Source of the DNA: Rattus norvegicus
Lineage: Eukaryota; Chordata; Mammalia; Rodentia; Muridae
NCBI RefSeq assembly: GCF_036323735.1
Contig: NC_086024.1
Span: 71,230,924 to 71,294,923, forward strand
DNA length: 64,000 bases
Reading direction: 5' to 3'
Below are positions 13,150-25,775 of this stretch, piece by piece. Below the pieces are notes generated by a model. It was given only the letters and a program-made list of their open reading frames with translations, was not told where the DNA came from and made no database searches. The position numbers were made by a program, and so were the translations under genes. Positions within the stretch are counted from its first letter, which is position 1. Each line of letters begins with the position of its first letter.

Positions 13150-13550
13150 TTAATTGTCAATATTTTACTGCTGTGATTAGACACCATGACCATGGCAACT
13201 CTTATACAGGGAAGAATTTAGCTGAGATGTGATTTAAGTTTCAAAGCTTTATTCTACTACCCCCATGGCAGAAAGCATGGTACCATTTAGGCAAGCAATG
13301 ATGCTGGAACAGTTGAGAGCTCTGCATCCTGATCTGCAGTCAACAGGACGTAAGAGAAAGCCACTGGGGCTGAGCTTCTGTTTTTGAAATCTCAATGCCC
13401 ACCTGCAGTGACATACATCTTCCAAAATGTCAACATCTGCTTTACCAAGGCCACACCTCTTAATAGTGCCATATCCTATTGACAAAGCATTCATCTATGA
13501 AGAATTCAGCATTTATGAGCCTATTGAGGCAATTCATATTCAAACTAATT
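13150..13550 (+). repeat. Rodent medium-reiteration repeat, copy 1
   Basis: It starts ACTGCTGTGATTAGACACCA and TGACCATGGCAACTCTTATA, has a middle part GCAGAAAGCATGG...GCTGGAACAGTTGAGAGCTCT, and a 3' part CTTCCAAAATG...CAAGGCCACACCTCTTAATAG ending CATATTCAAACTAA. I know this order of motifs from many rodent loci but cannot name the family safely. Partial relatives lie at about 16046-16185 and 17160-17500, and the related subfamily (TGTCAACTTGA...) at 15795-15940, 22886-23065, 36640-36840 and 58676-59030. Strand is assigned by the GCTGTGA...CACCATGACC orientation. Confidence 0.7.
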
Positions 13551-15479
13551 CATGCATTGTTGAGTACTTATCTATATTTCAGTGGATGGTGCCACAGTTA
13601 TACAAATATATATGTGCGAAACTAGATATACTAATATGCCATCAAAATACAAAGAGTCAAATTTGGAAGGGTAATGACTGAGGGTACGGGGGAGATGGAG
13701 TGGGGAAAGGGAGAAATATTAGATTGTATTTCATTTCATACAATATAAAATTCTCAAAATATAGGTGTTAAAAATTATTTTTAAAAGAAGATATTTTGTC
13801 TGGATTATCTCTCAAAGTCTCCATCCTTGACTTACGGCAGCAACTCTATCGTTCTCTTGTCACGTGTCTTTTTCAGAATGTAGGATTTGTTTTCCTTTTA
13901 CAAGGACACTACATACAAAAGCTTTGGTTCCTACACTCATGATTCATTAATTACAACCTTAGTGGCTGCATCTCCAAATACAATAGACACTAGAACTTCA
14001 ATATATGGATTTAGAGGATTTCAATTCAATAATTAAAACTGCAAAATTATGTCGCTTATTTCCTAAGTGTCTCCAAAATGAAGAAATTCCCTGCATTAGA
14101 TGACCCATGCTTTACATCTCCTAACAGTATCAAATTTAGGATTTAGAATATTTTTGGAAACTGTGTTTTGAATTTATGTCTTCTGAGCAAAGACAATCAA
14201 TTTAAAATGCCAAAAATTCCTAGAGGACTAGCACTTCAAAAAGATAAAATTATGAAAAGTACAGAGATTATGAGTTGAATAAGAAGAGATAATGTAATAT
14301 TCACAAGAAATACAAAAAATAAAATAGTCCTAACTAATTATGAGGCAGTATATAAAATATTTGTAAAAATGAAGTAATCTGTAGTAAAAGAACAACACTT
14401 ACTTGAAAGCTAGTACTGTGTTTCTTCCTCTGAAAGCAAGTATATTCTTAAGAACAACTTTTCTGTATCACACATTCAGTATAACCTTATATTAAGCAAT
14501 CATCTAAAGAAATATATATTTGCATCAGTACCATCACAAAATAGATGATTAACATGGCAAACATCTCTTTTTAGGCTACGAAAAACCAATTAGATGCCCA
14601 AGATATTTTTTGTAGAAAGATTAAATGTTACTACTAGGTATAAAAAAGTATCATGTTGAATGAGGTTACCAAGTAGTAAGCCTCTAGTCCACCAATAACA
14701 AATCAGGTCCTGAAGACTGATTTCCTCTTAAGGAAAATGAGCCAACCATAGAATGAAACAGAACCTCTAATGTGAAAGCTATACTTACTTTTCTGGGGTT
14801 GTTGAAAGTGGTCATCTTGGACTGGACACTCAACCAACTGTGATTAAGAGACACCAGCAGCACTGAGGTGAAAGCATTTTGGAGATGTTTCCTCAGTGTC
14901 GGCACACTGAAATTCTGTTCCAGGTTTGAGCCTCTTGCTTATAACTGAACATTTGGCATTTGATTTTATGTAGCAGTTTCACAGGTGGTATCAGTTGTCA
15001 AGGCCTTTACTGATAATGGAAAGAGCCACTATTTCGCACAAATGTTAAGATTAAAATCCCCAAGGAGGCCCAGAGAGGATATTGGTGAAGGTACACCAAG
15101 TTGCAGTGGAGTCATTTCTGAGATGCCAGGACTGTGTGATTAATAGCAAGAATGACTGCAGTGTGGGCAGGAGCCAAACTGAGCCTTGGAGACAGGCTGT
15201 AGCTTCTGTGGATATCAGAGCAACAGAAGTATAGCACCAAGATCTTTGTAACCCAGTGGAACTTTAGTGTATCCCAGGTGTCAAGCACTGACCAGTTACA
15301 CTATTGGAATTTAGTTTCAATCTGAATTTGATCAAGTTTGTCTCCCCTGAAGTAAGAAGATAGTTACCCTTTCCTCCCAGGATCCCATAGTTATAAGACC
15401 TTGGATTATTTAACTTTAGAATTGTAGAAGCTTTGAACTTTTAAAGAGACTTTGCATGTACTATTCTCGTTTGGCCTCC
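13551..15479. other. Unassigned AT-rich DNA
   Basis: I recognise no gene, SINE or L1. A 73-codon minus-strand frame near 14684-14905 has no recognisable domain and no supporting context. Confidence 0.45.
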
Positions 15480-15625
15480 TATGGGTTTTGTAACAGGATC
15501 TGACTTTGTATCTCATTTTGGCAAAGAAATTGTTATATAAGCCAGGCTGGCCTCAAAATCACAGAGACTGACCGGTCTCTGCCTCCCGAGTGCTAGAACC
15601 AAAACTATGCACCACTTAGCCAAGC
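15480..15625 (-). mobile_element. B1 SINE, degenerate
   Basis: Antisense B1 signature: TAAGCCAGGCTGGCCTCAAA, then GGTCTCTGCCTCCCGAGTGC, TAGAACCAAAACTATGCACCAC and the CTTAGCCA end. It is diverged, with no TSD resolved. Confidence 0.85.
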
Positions 15626-15794
15626 AAAAACCAAAACTTTTGAAGTATGTATAACTAAAGGACTATGGATTTTTATACTTAGTATAAATATTTATGGTGT
15701 ATTACTTGTATCAATATTAATATGAGACCTTTGGGATAATAAACATTATCCCAAATTAACAATAATGAACTATGTGTCTAGTTTACAAGGCTTA

Positions 15795-15940
15795 ACTGTA
15801 ATGGGTAGGTTGTATGTCAACTTGATATAGGCTAGAGTCACATTTGGAAGAGGGAAACTCAATTGAGAAAATAATACTAATGCTAATATATCATTGGCCT
15901 GTTGGGGATTTATGGACTAATGATCAATGTGGGTAAGCTT
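15795..15940 (-). repeat. Rodent medium-reiteration repeat, TGTCAACTTGA subfamily
   Basis: The motifs GGTTGTATGTCAACTTGATA and GGCTAGAGTCACATTTGGAA, then GAAACTCAATTGAGAAAATAAT match the start of a common rodent repeat read in the opposite sense to the GCTGTGA...CACCATGACC end. It is truncated, where the B2/B3-like piece follows. Confidence 0.65.
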
Positions 15941-15947
15941 TTTTCAG

Positions 15948-16045
15948 TAGCTAAGAGCACTTGTTCCTCTCGCAGAAGACCTAATTAGGGTATGCTTCTA
16001 GTTGCTCACAAGCACCCGTATATTAAATCTGCAAGCATCTGAAAG
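15948..16045 (+). mobile_element. B2/B3 SINE head fragment
   Basis: AGTAGCTAAGAGCACTTGTT, then CCTCTCGCAGAAGACCTAAT and GCTTCTAGTTGCTCACAAGC correspond to the tRNA-derived head of B2/B3. The tail is missing. Confidence 0.65.
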
Positions 16046-16185
16046 AGACATTAAGACTCTTGACCTGGCTTGAGCTTCAGAAATCTGAAAGCCCAATCAA
16101 CAGCCAAACACTTCCTCCAACGATGTGACACATACTCCAACAAGACAACATACTTCCAATATCCAATATCATGTGATGCACATTA
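16046..16185 (+). repeat. Rodent medium-reiteration repeat, 3' fragment
   Basis: GGCTTGAGCTTCAGAAATCT, GAAAGCCCAATCAACAGCC and CACTTCCTCCAACGATGTGA, followed by CATACTCCAACAAGACAACA, match the 3' half of the family seen complete at 13150-13550. Confidence 0.6.
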
Positions 16186-16467
16186 CCATTCCAAAAGGAA
16201 GAAAAGGGAGTATAGTGAGGAAATACTGGACTAAAGCCAGACTAGAAACAAGTTCAGAAAACTCCAAAGCCATTCATTCAGAAACACCTATGACCTGTAC
16301 CTGGCCCCAGCTCTTTTCCTTGGTTATTGCAGGAAATTGCATCCTTTCTTGTATCCTTGACTCAAAAACCAGAACTACGCCAAGTTCTGCCATTTGCTGG
16401 AAATATAACAAGATCCCCTTATTCAAATATATTTTCAACAGCTTTCCAATGGTTTCCTTCACTGTCT

Positions 16468-16582
16468 AAGCTTGTCTGTCCTGAAACTTGCTCTGTAGAC
16501 CAGGCTGGCAAAAACTCAGATATCCTCCACCCTCTTCTTTCCAAGTGCTAGGATAAAAAGTGTACTGCATCATTCCTGGCCT
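16468..16582 (-). mobile_element. B1 SINE fragment
   Basis: TGTCCTGAAACTTGCTCTGT, AGACCAGGCTGGCAAAAACT and CCAAGTGCTAGGATAAAAAG are antisense B1. The left part of B1 is missing. Confidence 0.82.
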
Positions 16583-17159
16583 TAAATTTCATTTTAATTC
16601 TTTGTAACTTTTGTAAATTCCTTTTCACAAACCAGAACCTTAGCTGGGTGGGGTCCTGCTCTGAAGTCACCACTCCCTTTATTCTTTTAATCTCAGGCTT
16701 TTCTTCTTTCTCATCTAAAAGCACATTTTGTATTTTTGTTGTTCAGTTTGTTTATTGCATTATAGATCTTCATAAGACTTGCCACTAATAGGCATGCAAT
16801 CCAGTCAATACTGCTTTATCTGGAAACATTCTTTGACAAAGCTGTTGATCAACTCTTCAGTTGAACCTCAGGCAGTTTTTCTTTTAGATGAGGACAGACA
16901 GTAGTCACATTCTTCACCAAAATATCAAACATATGATCTCTCGTCCACACATTAATAGTCTTTTCCAAAACCTCTTGAGCCAGGTCCTAACAGTTCAAAT
17001 CCTTCAGTGGGTCCTCAGGACCACTGTCACCCAGGCCTATACTAATATGGACTGGCAATCCACAGTTAAAGCACTCAACGGATGTTCTAATTCAAAGTCC
17101 CAAAGTTCACATTCCTCCCAACAAAAGAGTAGTCAGACCTATCACATCAGTACTGGTAA

Positions 17160-17500
17160 GCTGTCTCAGTTAAGGTTTATTGCTGTGAAAAGGCACCGTG
17201 ACTGTGACATCTTTTATAAAGAAAAATATTTAATTGTGATTGTCTTACATACAGTTAGGAGGTTTAGTCCATTATTATTATGCCAGCAAGCATAATAGCT
17301 TACAAGTAGACATTGTGCTGGAGAGATAGCTGAGAGTTCTACACATAGTTAGGCAGGCAATAGGAAGAGACAGTGAATCACAAGGCCAGGCTTGAGCTTC
17401 AGAAACATCAAAGACTACCTCCAAGTGACCACATCTCTCAAATACTACTACTATATACAGGCCTACAGGGATGATTTTTATTCAAACTATCACAGTAGTA
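17160..17500 (+). repeat. Rodent medium-reiteration repeat, copy 2
   Basis: CTCAGTTAAGGTTTATTGCT and GTGAAAAGGCACCGTGACTG open the element, GGAGGTTTAGTCCATTATTA lies in the middle, GCTGAGAGTTCTACACATAG and CTTGAGCTTCAGAAACATC follow, and TTTTATTCAAACTATCACA closes it. The preceding 300-400 bp (CCAAAGTTCACATTCCTCCC and similar) often sit beside this repeat elsewhere, so the element may begin near 16880. Confidence 0.68.
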
Positions 17501-18961
17501 TACCCAAATGTTCCTCTTATGTGTTCTTCTCATCTGTCATCACCCATGACATGCCACAGCTCTTTCACAAGACTACCCAAATACCAGGCCTTTGAAAGAG
17601 CATCTGTAATAATCAGAATAGAAAGTACTTTTTCTCTCATTGAAATCTCCACTACTCTTGTGTTCACTAATTCTATATAAGAATAAATGTTAACATATTT
17701 TTGATTATGGTTAAAATAATTTCTCTCTTTGAAGATCTTTAAATGCAAGGATACTTTTTATATATCTTTAGTTTTTAAAGTATTATAGACAGTATTCAAT
17801 CACAGAGTTCACATATACTTGTAAAGTTAAGATGAATGAATAAAAACAGCTCAAGGGGAATTTGAATCTTTATATTCTAATAAAGCTATCAATAGTAAAA
17901 GAACTAAATTAGTGAACTAATTAACTGATCTATAGATGAAGAAGCAAAGGGACTTTCAATATAAATTTTTAGCAAACCCTAGAATAAATCTATTAAGGTT
18001 AATTGTTATAATAAATATTTAATCTCAGTTGGAGGTTTCTACCCACCTTTGATTATTCAGTTCCCAGGTAAAAGACACAATTTTTTTATATGTATAGTAA
18101 GCCTTTAAAGCAATAGAGCTTGGCTGATATCTGCCCTCTATGTCAGTAAATCTAATTCTTTGATAATAACTCCAAGATATGACTTACCACGGTCCTCCTG
18201 GACCCCTCTTACTCTGACTAGCCACCCAAGGCCAGTTTTCAAGATCTCTAAACGTTTGACATCTTCTCCTTTTTACACCTTCTGCTTCCTCTTCCTCATG
18301 GTCCTACCTCTGGCCCTAAGCCTGGGAAAAGAAACCTTGCTTACCTTTCTTCTGCCCAATTATAGGATGTAGGCATCATTATTCAACCAATAATTTTAAG
18401 TTAAGGGGCAAAGTTTCATAGCATCACTTGGTGTATGTGGGGATTTTTTCATTCCTGGTGACAACCAGACCTTAGACACTAGTATTTAGCATTGCAATAC
18501 ATAACAGCAGACCAAAACTCAAAATAAAATGAAAGAAGAACCGATGACAAAATTTAATAATTTAAAGCCCCCAGTAATGATTCAATATGATAAATATGTT
18601 TCCAATCATGAGTTTGACCATCTCTTCTACAGAATATGTCAAATACTCCTATATAGAATCTTGTGGTTATTCAATGTCAATTTCATGTTTCATTCATAAA
18701 CAGGTAATTAATACTTAATTCATTTTGACAGAAAACCCACTGTAATGCTATGTAACCTATAAAAATTTTAATGATTTTGATACTTATTGTTACATCAGAA
18801 AATTTCTGTGTCTATGAAAAATGTAACAGAGTGTTTATGCATATAGTTTAGTTATGTCCACATATTAATTGTTAATTTTAACTTATTTTAATTTTAATTA
18901 AATAACTAATTGATTAATTTGTGTATTTCTTTTGTATCCACGAATATAATATGCTCATACA
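17501..18961. other. Unassigned AT-rich DNA
   Basis: No recognisable repeat, gene or RNA. Small open frames have no domain content. Confidence 0.45.
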
Positions 18962-19195
18962 GAGGTCAGACCAGGACCTGGCATCTTCCTCTGTGATAGT
19001 CTCACTTACTATTTCTACTCAGGTGGCTATTTAGTGAACTAGCAGATCTGTCTGAATCATCATTACCTGCACTTTGAGGTTTCAGGGACAGGCAGTTGCA
19101 TTTCTGGCATTTTAATATAGGTGCTGGAAATTCTACTTAAAGTCTTCATACTTACAGCACATATACTCTGATCCATTGAGCCATGCTTTCAGACC
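18962..19195 (-). mobile_element. Degenerate B4-class SINE, antisense
   Basis: GAGGTCAGACCAGGACCTGG, then CATCTTCCTCTGTGATAGTC match the antisense B4 tail. ATATAGGTGCTGGAAATTCT, AAAGTCTTCATACTTACAGC and GATCCATTGAGCCATGC match the antisense tRNA-like head. It sits directly upstream of the L1 beginning near 19216 and is older than that element's neighbours. Confidence 0.7.
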
Positions 19196-19215
19196 ATTAG
19201 GCTTAAATTTTCTAA

Positions 19216-20990
19216 GACCACTGTCCCCATATTTATTCAATATAGTACCCAAAATGCTATCTAGAACAATAAAAACTAAAAGAGATCAAGGGGATATAAA
19301 TTGGCAAAGAAGAAATAAAGGTATCACTATTTGCAGATGATATGATAGTATATATAAACGATCCCTAAAAAATCTACCAGAGAACTTCTCCATCTGATAA
19401 ACAACTTCAGCAAAGTGGCCTGATATAAATCTAACTCAAATAAATCAATAGCTTTTCTTTATACAAATGATAAACAGTCTGAGAAAGAAATTAGGAATTC
19501 CCTTCACAATAGAGACAAATAATATAAAATATTTTGGGGTAACTCTAAAAAAGTGAAAGATCCGTATGAAAACAACATCAATTCCCTCAAGAAAGGAACT
19601 GAAGAACATGTCAGAAAATAGAGAGAGCTCCCATACTCATGGATTGGTAGAATTAACCTACTAAAAAATGACCATGCTACTAAAGGTAATCTACATATTC
19701 AATGTAATGCCCATCAAATCCCAACACAATTCTTCAAAGACATGGAAAGAGCAAAAAAACCCAGAATAACAAAAACAATTCTTAACAATAAAAGAACAAC
19801 TGGAAGAATCACCCTCCCTGACCTAAAGCTCTACTACAGAACAATAGTGATAAAAACTGCATGGTGTTGGTACAGAGACAGACAGGTTGATCAATAGAAT
19901 AAAATTAGGACCCAGAAATAAGACAACACACTGATGCACATTTGATCATTGACAAAGAAGACAAAAATGTGCAGTGAAAAAAAAATGAAAGAACCTTCAA
20001 TAAATGGTGCTTGTCTGGCTGCCTGTATGTAGAAGATGAAAATAGATCCATATTTGTCACCTTGCACAAAGCTCAAATCCAAGTAGATAAAGGGCCTCAA
20101 CATAATATCAGATACACTCAATCTAATAAAAGAAAAGGTGGGAAAGAGCCTTGAACTCATTGGCATTCAGAGAAATTTCCTAAAGAGAACTCCAATGGCT
20201 CGTGCTCTGAGATCAAGAATTGGTAAATGGAACCCATTGAAACTGTAAAGCTTCTGTAAGGCAAAGGATATAGTCAATAAAACTAATTGACAATGTACAG
20301 ACTGGAGAAAAATTATGACTAACCCCACATCCAGTAGAGGGCTAATATCGAAAATATACCAAGAATACAAGAAGCAAACCACCACTGGAAAAAAAACACC
20401 AAAAAAACCCAAGAGTTCACAACATAGAAATCAAGAATGGATTTGAAGCACCTAAAGAAATGTTCAAAGTTCTAAGCGATCAGAGAAATGCAAATCAAAA
20501 TGACCCTGAAATTTCACCTTACACAATCAGATTAGTTAAGATCAAAACTTCAGGTGACAACACATGTTGGCAAGGACGTGGAGAAATAGCTACGTTCCTC
20601 CATTGCTGGTAGGATTGCAAACTGACTCAACCACTCTGGAAATCAATCTGGAGGTTCCTCAGAAAATTGGAAATAGATCTACTTGAATCCCAGCATTGCC
20701 ACTCTTGTGATTCTTGGGAATATATCCAAAAGATGTTCCACAATGCCAAAGAGGCACATGTTCCACTAGGTCCATAGTGGACTTATTTGTGATAGCCAGA
20801 AGATGGAAACAACCCAGATATCCCAGGACACAAGAAAGGATATAGAAGATGTGGTTCATTTACATAATGGAATATTAGTCAGCTATTAAGAACAAGGACA
20901 TCCTGAGTTGTGCATGCAAATGGATGAAACTAAAAAAATAGCATCCTGAGTGAGGTAACTCGGACCCCCAAAAATGCACAGTATGTCCTC
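19216..20990 (+). pseudogene. L1 ORF2 relic: reverse transcriptase active-site region to C-terminus
   Basis: ORF2 encodes the L1 endonuclease/reverse transcriptase. Here only the part from the RT palm onward remains. The catalytic FADDM motif is readable at 19330-19344 (TTT GCA GAT GAT ATG), followed by thumb and C-terminal sequence. Frequent stops and frameshifts rule out a product. The endonuclease domain and ORF1 are absent because of 5' truncation. Confidence 0.88.
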
Positions 20991-21220
20991 ACTAATAAGT
21001 GAATATTACCCCAACACTCATCTGCCCACACCCCAAATACAGAATACTCAAGATACAGCTCACAGAACTCAAAAAGTTCAACAAGCTGAGGTGTCTAAAT
21101 GAGGATGCCTCAGTCTCACTTGTGAGAAAGAAGAAAGCAACCACAAGGGGGGAAGGGAGGGAGCGACCTGGGAGCGAAAAGGAGATAGGAATTGGGGAGA
21201 GGAGAACACGATCTGGTATT

Positions 21221-21238
21221 GGGTGGGTGGGTGAGGGG
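21221..21238 (+). other. G-quadruplex motif in Lx 3'UTR
   Basis: GGGTGGGTGGGTGAGGGG has four G-runs with loops T, T and TGA, a canonical short-loop quadruplex motif on the L1-sense strand, within the purine-rich 3'UTR block. Confidence 0.8.
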
Positions 21239-22105
21239 ATGACTGAAGCCCTGAGGGCCATCAGAAAGAATTGAAACTTTTGACTTCAGGAAGTAAGGGG
21301 TTGGAGGACCTTGCATAATTTACTAGAGACCTGGGAGTTTAGAGACTCTCGGGACTCAGAGGGGAGTCGGGGCACCCTAGATGAAATGACCTATTATTGG
21401 TAGAGGGCCTTGTAGAGCCCACCTCCAGCAGAAACGCAGGGCATCAAAAGAGGGATGAGATTGCCATCCCACAGTCAAAACTCTAACCCATAATTGTTTC
21501 TTCCTGAAATAATTGCAGGGATGGAAATGGGGAATAGCTTGAGGAAAAGAAGGTCTAGCAAAAGGCCCAAATTGGGATACAGCTCAAGGGGTGGCCCCAA
21601 GGCCTGACACTATTACTGAGGGTATTGAACGCTCACAAATGGGACCTATCATGACTGCCCTCTGAAAGACCCAACAAGCAGCTGAAAGAGTCTGATGCAG
21701 AAATTTGCACCAACCAGTCAACAGAAGGTACTGACCCCTGTGGTTGAATTAGGGAAAAGCTGGAGGAAGATGAGGAGTAGAGGAACCCTATAAGAGCATC
21801 AGCAGTCTCAATTAACCTGGAGCCCCAAGATCTCTCAGACACTGGATCACCAACCAAGCAGCAGACACCAGCTGAGCAGAGACCTCTAAAACATATACAG
21901 CAGAGGACTACCGGGTCTGAGTTCAGTCAGATAAGATAAACCTAACCCTCAGGAGACTGGAGGACCCAGGGAGTTTAGAGGTCTGGCTGGGTGGAGACAT
22001 CTTTGTGGTAATGGTGAAGTGACAGGGAGGTGGGGCAGAGAGGAGGTATGTTTTGTAGAACAATGGGGGAGGGGTAGACCAGTAAAGCTATAAAATCTGG
22101 AGTCT

Positions 22106-22134
22106 AAAAACAAACAAACAAACAAACAAACAAA
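22106..22134. repeat. (AAAC)n tail of the L1
   Basis: Seven tandem AAAC/CAAA units mark the 3' tail of the Lx element. Confidence 0.9.
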
Positions 22135-23527
22135 TGCTTACGTTCTTGTGCTCATTCTATTTGTTTCCAAACAAAATTTGTCTGAAATTTATAGTTTTGT
22201 GGATGATATTATGAATTTTTGTTATTGAGATTGGGATCTTTTCAATATTTAGAACTTCAAGAATTATGTATATACATTAAACATTAAAACATGTAAATGA
22301 ATTTATTTGTGTATGTTTATTAGATTTTATATATATTTCATGATGAAAATTTAAATTTGTTTTTATAGAAAAACTCTGAGCAGTTTTAACTTACTCTTTC
22401 AAAATCTTTACCTTTATGTCATATGTATTATTCAACATGTCAAACACATAATTTTATTTTAATTATGTATACCAGTTTGCTTTTCCTTATACAATATACA
22501 ATGGTTGTATTTTTAGGAAAAAATGTTTTTCATTTGGAAATTAAGTGGTACAATGAATACGAAGCACACAGAGATATGATATAATTATATTAATTTTTTG
22601 AAAACTAAAATAACCACGACAAAATTTCTAATTTTATTAAAATGTTTCTGCTTGTAAAGGAAGTCAAAGTAGACCATGGTAAATGAGTTTTCTTTGAAGA
22701 TTTAACAGTTACTTATTTGGGTGAAATTTCTCACTGTCAGGTGGGACTTGTTTGCTAGAAAAGGATATTGGAACTATAATGACACAGTATAATACAAAAT
22801 GTAACAAATAAACATGGTAATTGAAGACTTATTTACCTTCATTCATTGAACTGAAGAGAATAAGGAACACTTTTAGTTTTATTTCTACTGTTGGGATCAA
22901 AAGACCCTGATCAAATCTACTTAAGTGATGAAAGGTTTTAAATGAAACCTGATTTACAGTTGTAGGGGGCAGGCTATTATTAGATGTCAAGGCAGGAATT
23001 TAAGGAGCTAGTCACATCACATCCGTGATCAAGAGCAAAAAGAGAGTAGATGTATCTTTGCTTGATAGATTGTTATTCTCAGCTTGCTTTCTTTACTCCT
23101 TTACAGTTTTAGATCAAGTCCATTAAATAGTGATATCTAGATGTAGAGTTGATCCTACTGTATAAATAAACCTCAAGAAAACTCTTCTTAGGTGTACAGA
23201 GATCATACAGGTAGACTCTCATATGATCCTCTTTTCTCAGGTGATTCTAGATTGTAACTAGGGAATATTTAAAACTAACTCATATAGTGCCTGGGTAAAA
23301 TGTCATAAGTAAAGTCTCACAATCCCTGAAAAGGAAAGTAAAAGTAACAATTACAATGTGTGGTAGCCTAAGTCCCTAGGTTTCATAGAAATACACACCA
23401 AGTAGGAATCAAAACTAAACAAAACTGGGAGATACTTACACTGATTTTTCAAGTATCATTTATGCACCATTTATCTATCTAACCATCCATCCATCATTTA
23501 ACTACTCATGTATGTATGTATGCATGC

Positions 23528-23559
<32 letters not shown>

Positions 23560-25592
23560 CCATCCTTTTATCTGCATATTTACACACACACACACACACA
23601 CACAAGGTGAGATTTCAAATGTATTTAAGTATGTATGTATATTTAATTTATAACATACAGGGGAATTCTCAGAATTGATTGTAATCCTTGTCAGAAGTAA
23701 TGATTGGAACTAAAGAACAACTACATTTTAGTTGTAGTCAATCTACAGCAAGTAGTTTATCAAATTTCTTAAAGGTTTGGTCCTCAGATGTTCAAGCAGG
23801 TGCAAATGCTGTTGACCCTTTACAATCTTTCTGTCAGCATTTCTGATCCTGCCAATGCTGTGAGTATTATTTTCTGTAGAGGTCAGACAGGCCGCAAAGT
23901 TCTGAATGCCCTTCTTGCTGATGAATTCCCCTTCTTCTGTGCCTTTTCAGCATGGGTTCACATGTCATGACCTTTACATCACAAACTGAGGTAAGCAAAT
24001 TCTTGTCCTGAAAGAAAGGAGAAAAATACAAACCTTTCTTGACTTTGTTAGCTCATTTTGACTCCAGTTCAAGTCAACAGGGCATAAGGAAAAAAAAAAA
24101 GCCCACATGCAGAAACATAAGCATACTTTCAGATCTGTACTTGAAACAATCTTCCATTCATCACTTGCACATTTGCACTGTGTAAAATACTTGATTTGCC
24201 TTTGCCTGACTGAAGGGTCATGAAGGAGAGGAATAAGTATTCCAGGCATGTTTTTCCTGTTGATTCTTCTCACAAAGTACTTGAGGGAATCAGAGCAGGC
24301 AGAAGGCTAAGTAAGAAACCAGGCAAAAAAGGTTTGTCTTGGTTCTGATCAACAAAAAATCCTTTTGCTACAGATCCTTACTGAGACCAATTATTACCAG
24401 AACACAAACAGCCCTACATGGGATTCACAAGAATACACAGAAGCTACCTTCCCATAAGGGTGATACAATCGAGCAGCTCATTGCCCAGATGAAATGATTA
24501 GATCAGTGCTGTGGTAGGCTTTCCCTTAATTTTCTGTGTTTCGGGCTAGAGATGACACAAGGAAGCATGGCCTCCCCTTATACAGAGATAGAAAACCACA
24601 GCAAGCCAAGATGCAAAAGAGGAGTGTCAGCTTCGCTCTTTGCCAGTTTCTGAAATAGCGGGCTTTGTCTCTCCCTTTGATTGTTGCAGTTGTTGCTACA
24701 GCAGAGTGAATGCAATAAAATTTTGGGCTCAAAGTTGTGCAGAAATGTGCTGATAAAACCAAGTGAAAGACATGTGCCTTAAGTTGGATTTTGCATGTTA
24801 TCATTTATACGCTTTAGAATTTTAAACTTAATTTATATTCTGATCCTGTATCAAAATTAGAGTTGGAAACCTATTAAGGTTTTCTTACCACGAAAGACAG
24901 CAGAAGCTTAAAATGCATCCATAGAGAGCAGTAATCTCAGGACAGAAAAAAAAATGGGAAATAAATGGTGAGTATGTTTAACCAGTTGTATGATAAGCTT
25001 AGAATGTATTTGTTCCAATTCACAGACATCAGAGAGAAAAATAATTATCTGTTCACCACAATGGTAGTCAAAACACTAAGGATATATGTTGTTGGAAATT
25101 CCATATTCCTTTTTTTTTAATCTATATCCTCTACCAAACAGAAGATTTCACATAAATCTGAGACTTAGATGTCTATGTGACTTGAATACTATTTTCCTTT
25201 TTACCTTTATTTTTCTTTACTGATTTGTTTCCCTGAGAATTAGAGAATAATTTAGAGAATACTTTTTGACTAAAATCAATCTCTCACTGTCTAGGAAATT
25301 TAGAATAAATTTTCCAAAATATAAAGTGCATAATGACACAATTAAACAAATGTGGAGTATAACTTTTCTAGATAAAATTTCTTTTTCACCTGAATTACTA
25401 TTTACTTCTAATTTGGGAACAACAATATATTTTTAATAAATGATCATGTCTTATTTGCTGTGATCTTCCGTGTGGAAAACTATTTTGTTCCCTGTTTGTA
25501 GTCCTGTGAGTAAGACTAAGGCCAATGAGATTTTTCCATTTTAGGGTGTGTATTGATGTTGTTGTTTTTTATCTTTCTTAAAAAGCCATAAT
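22135..25592. other. Mostly unassigned DNA, with one diverged rodent repeat and microsatellites
   Basis: About 22886-23065 resembles the antisense of the rodent medium-reiteration repeat (TGTTGGGATCAAAAGACCCTG, GATTTACAGTTGTAGGGGGC, CAAGGCAGGAATTTAAGGAG). 23460-23604 is a cluster of ATGT, TA and CA simple repeats. 23770-24800 is a less AT-rich stretch in which I recognise nothing; a 92-codon minus frame (24526-24804) and a 60-codon plus frame (23788-23970) there show no known domain. Confidence 0.4.
23507..23604. repeat. Microsatellite cluster (ATGT)n, (TA)n, (CA)n
   Basis: Imperfect ATGT/ATGC units pass into a (TA) run up to about 23559, and a separate (AC) run lies at 23582-23604. Confidence 0.9.
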
Positions 25593-25775
25593 GGGAGAGT
25601 GGAGAGATGGCTCAATGGTTAAGAGCATTGACTGCTCTTTCAGTGGCCCTGAATTTAATTCCCAGCATCACGTGTTAGTTCACAACCATCTGAAATGGGA
25701 TCTGAAGCCCTTTTCTAGTTTGTCTACCCTAGAACTACAGTGTATTACACACAAAATAAATAAGCCTAAAAAAAG
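25593..25775 (+). mobile_element. B2 SINE
   Basis: Near full-length B2: GGAGAGATGGCTCAATGGTT and AAGAGCATTGACTGCTCTTT (tRNA-derived head with the A-box region), a B-box region degraded to AATTTAATTCCCAGCA, then CACAACCATCTGAAATGGGA, and an AAAATAAATAAG tail with the AATAAA signal typical of B2. Moderate divergence suggests an old copy unlikely to be transcribed by Pol III. No certain TSD. Confidence 0.9.

Larger units (their letters stand above)
19216..22134 (+). mobile_element. 5'-truncated Lx-type L1 (ORF2 reverse transcriptase to tail)
   Basis: L1 sequence begins within the reverse-transcriptase region (CCATATTTATTCAATATAGT) and runs in sense through the ORF2 C-terminus to about 20990. 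A long Lx-type 3'UTR follows (CAGAACTCAAAAAGTTCAAC, GGCCTGACACTATTACTGAG, CTGATGCAGAAATTTGCACC). It ends in (AAAC)n at about 22106-22134, the A-rich tail. The 3'UTR is about 1.1 kb and G-rich. No perfect TSD could be found. The copy is coding-dead. Confidence 0.92.

Noticed and set aside
23788..23970. 60-codon plus frame as an exon or processed pseudogene
   Set aside because: There is no recognised domain, no clear splice context, no poly(A) tail and no TSD. I cannot support it.
24526..24804. 92-codon minus frame as a small gene
   Set aside because: The composition is not distinctive, with no signal, domain or promoter evidence. Frames of this length are expected by chance in 64 kb.
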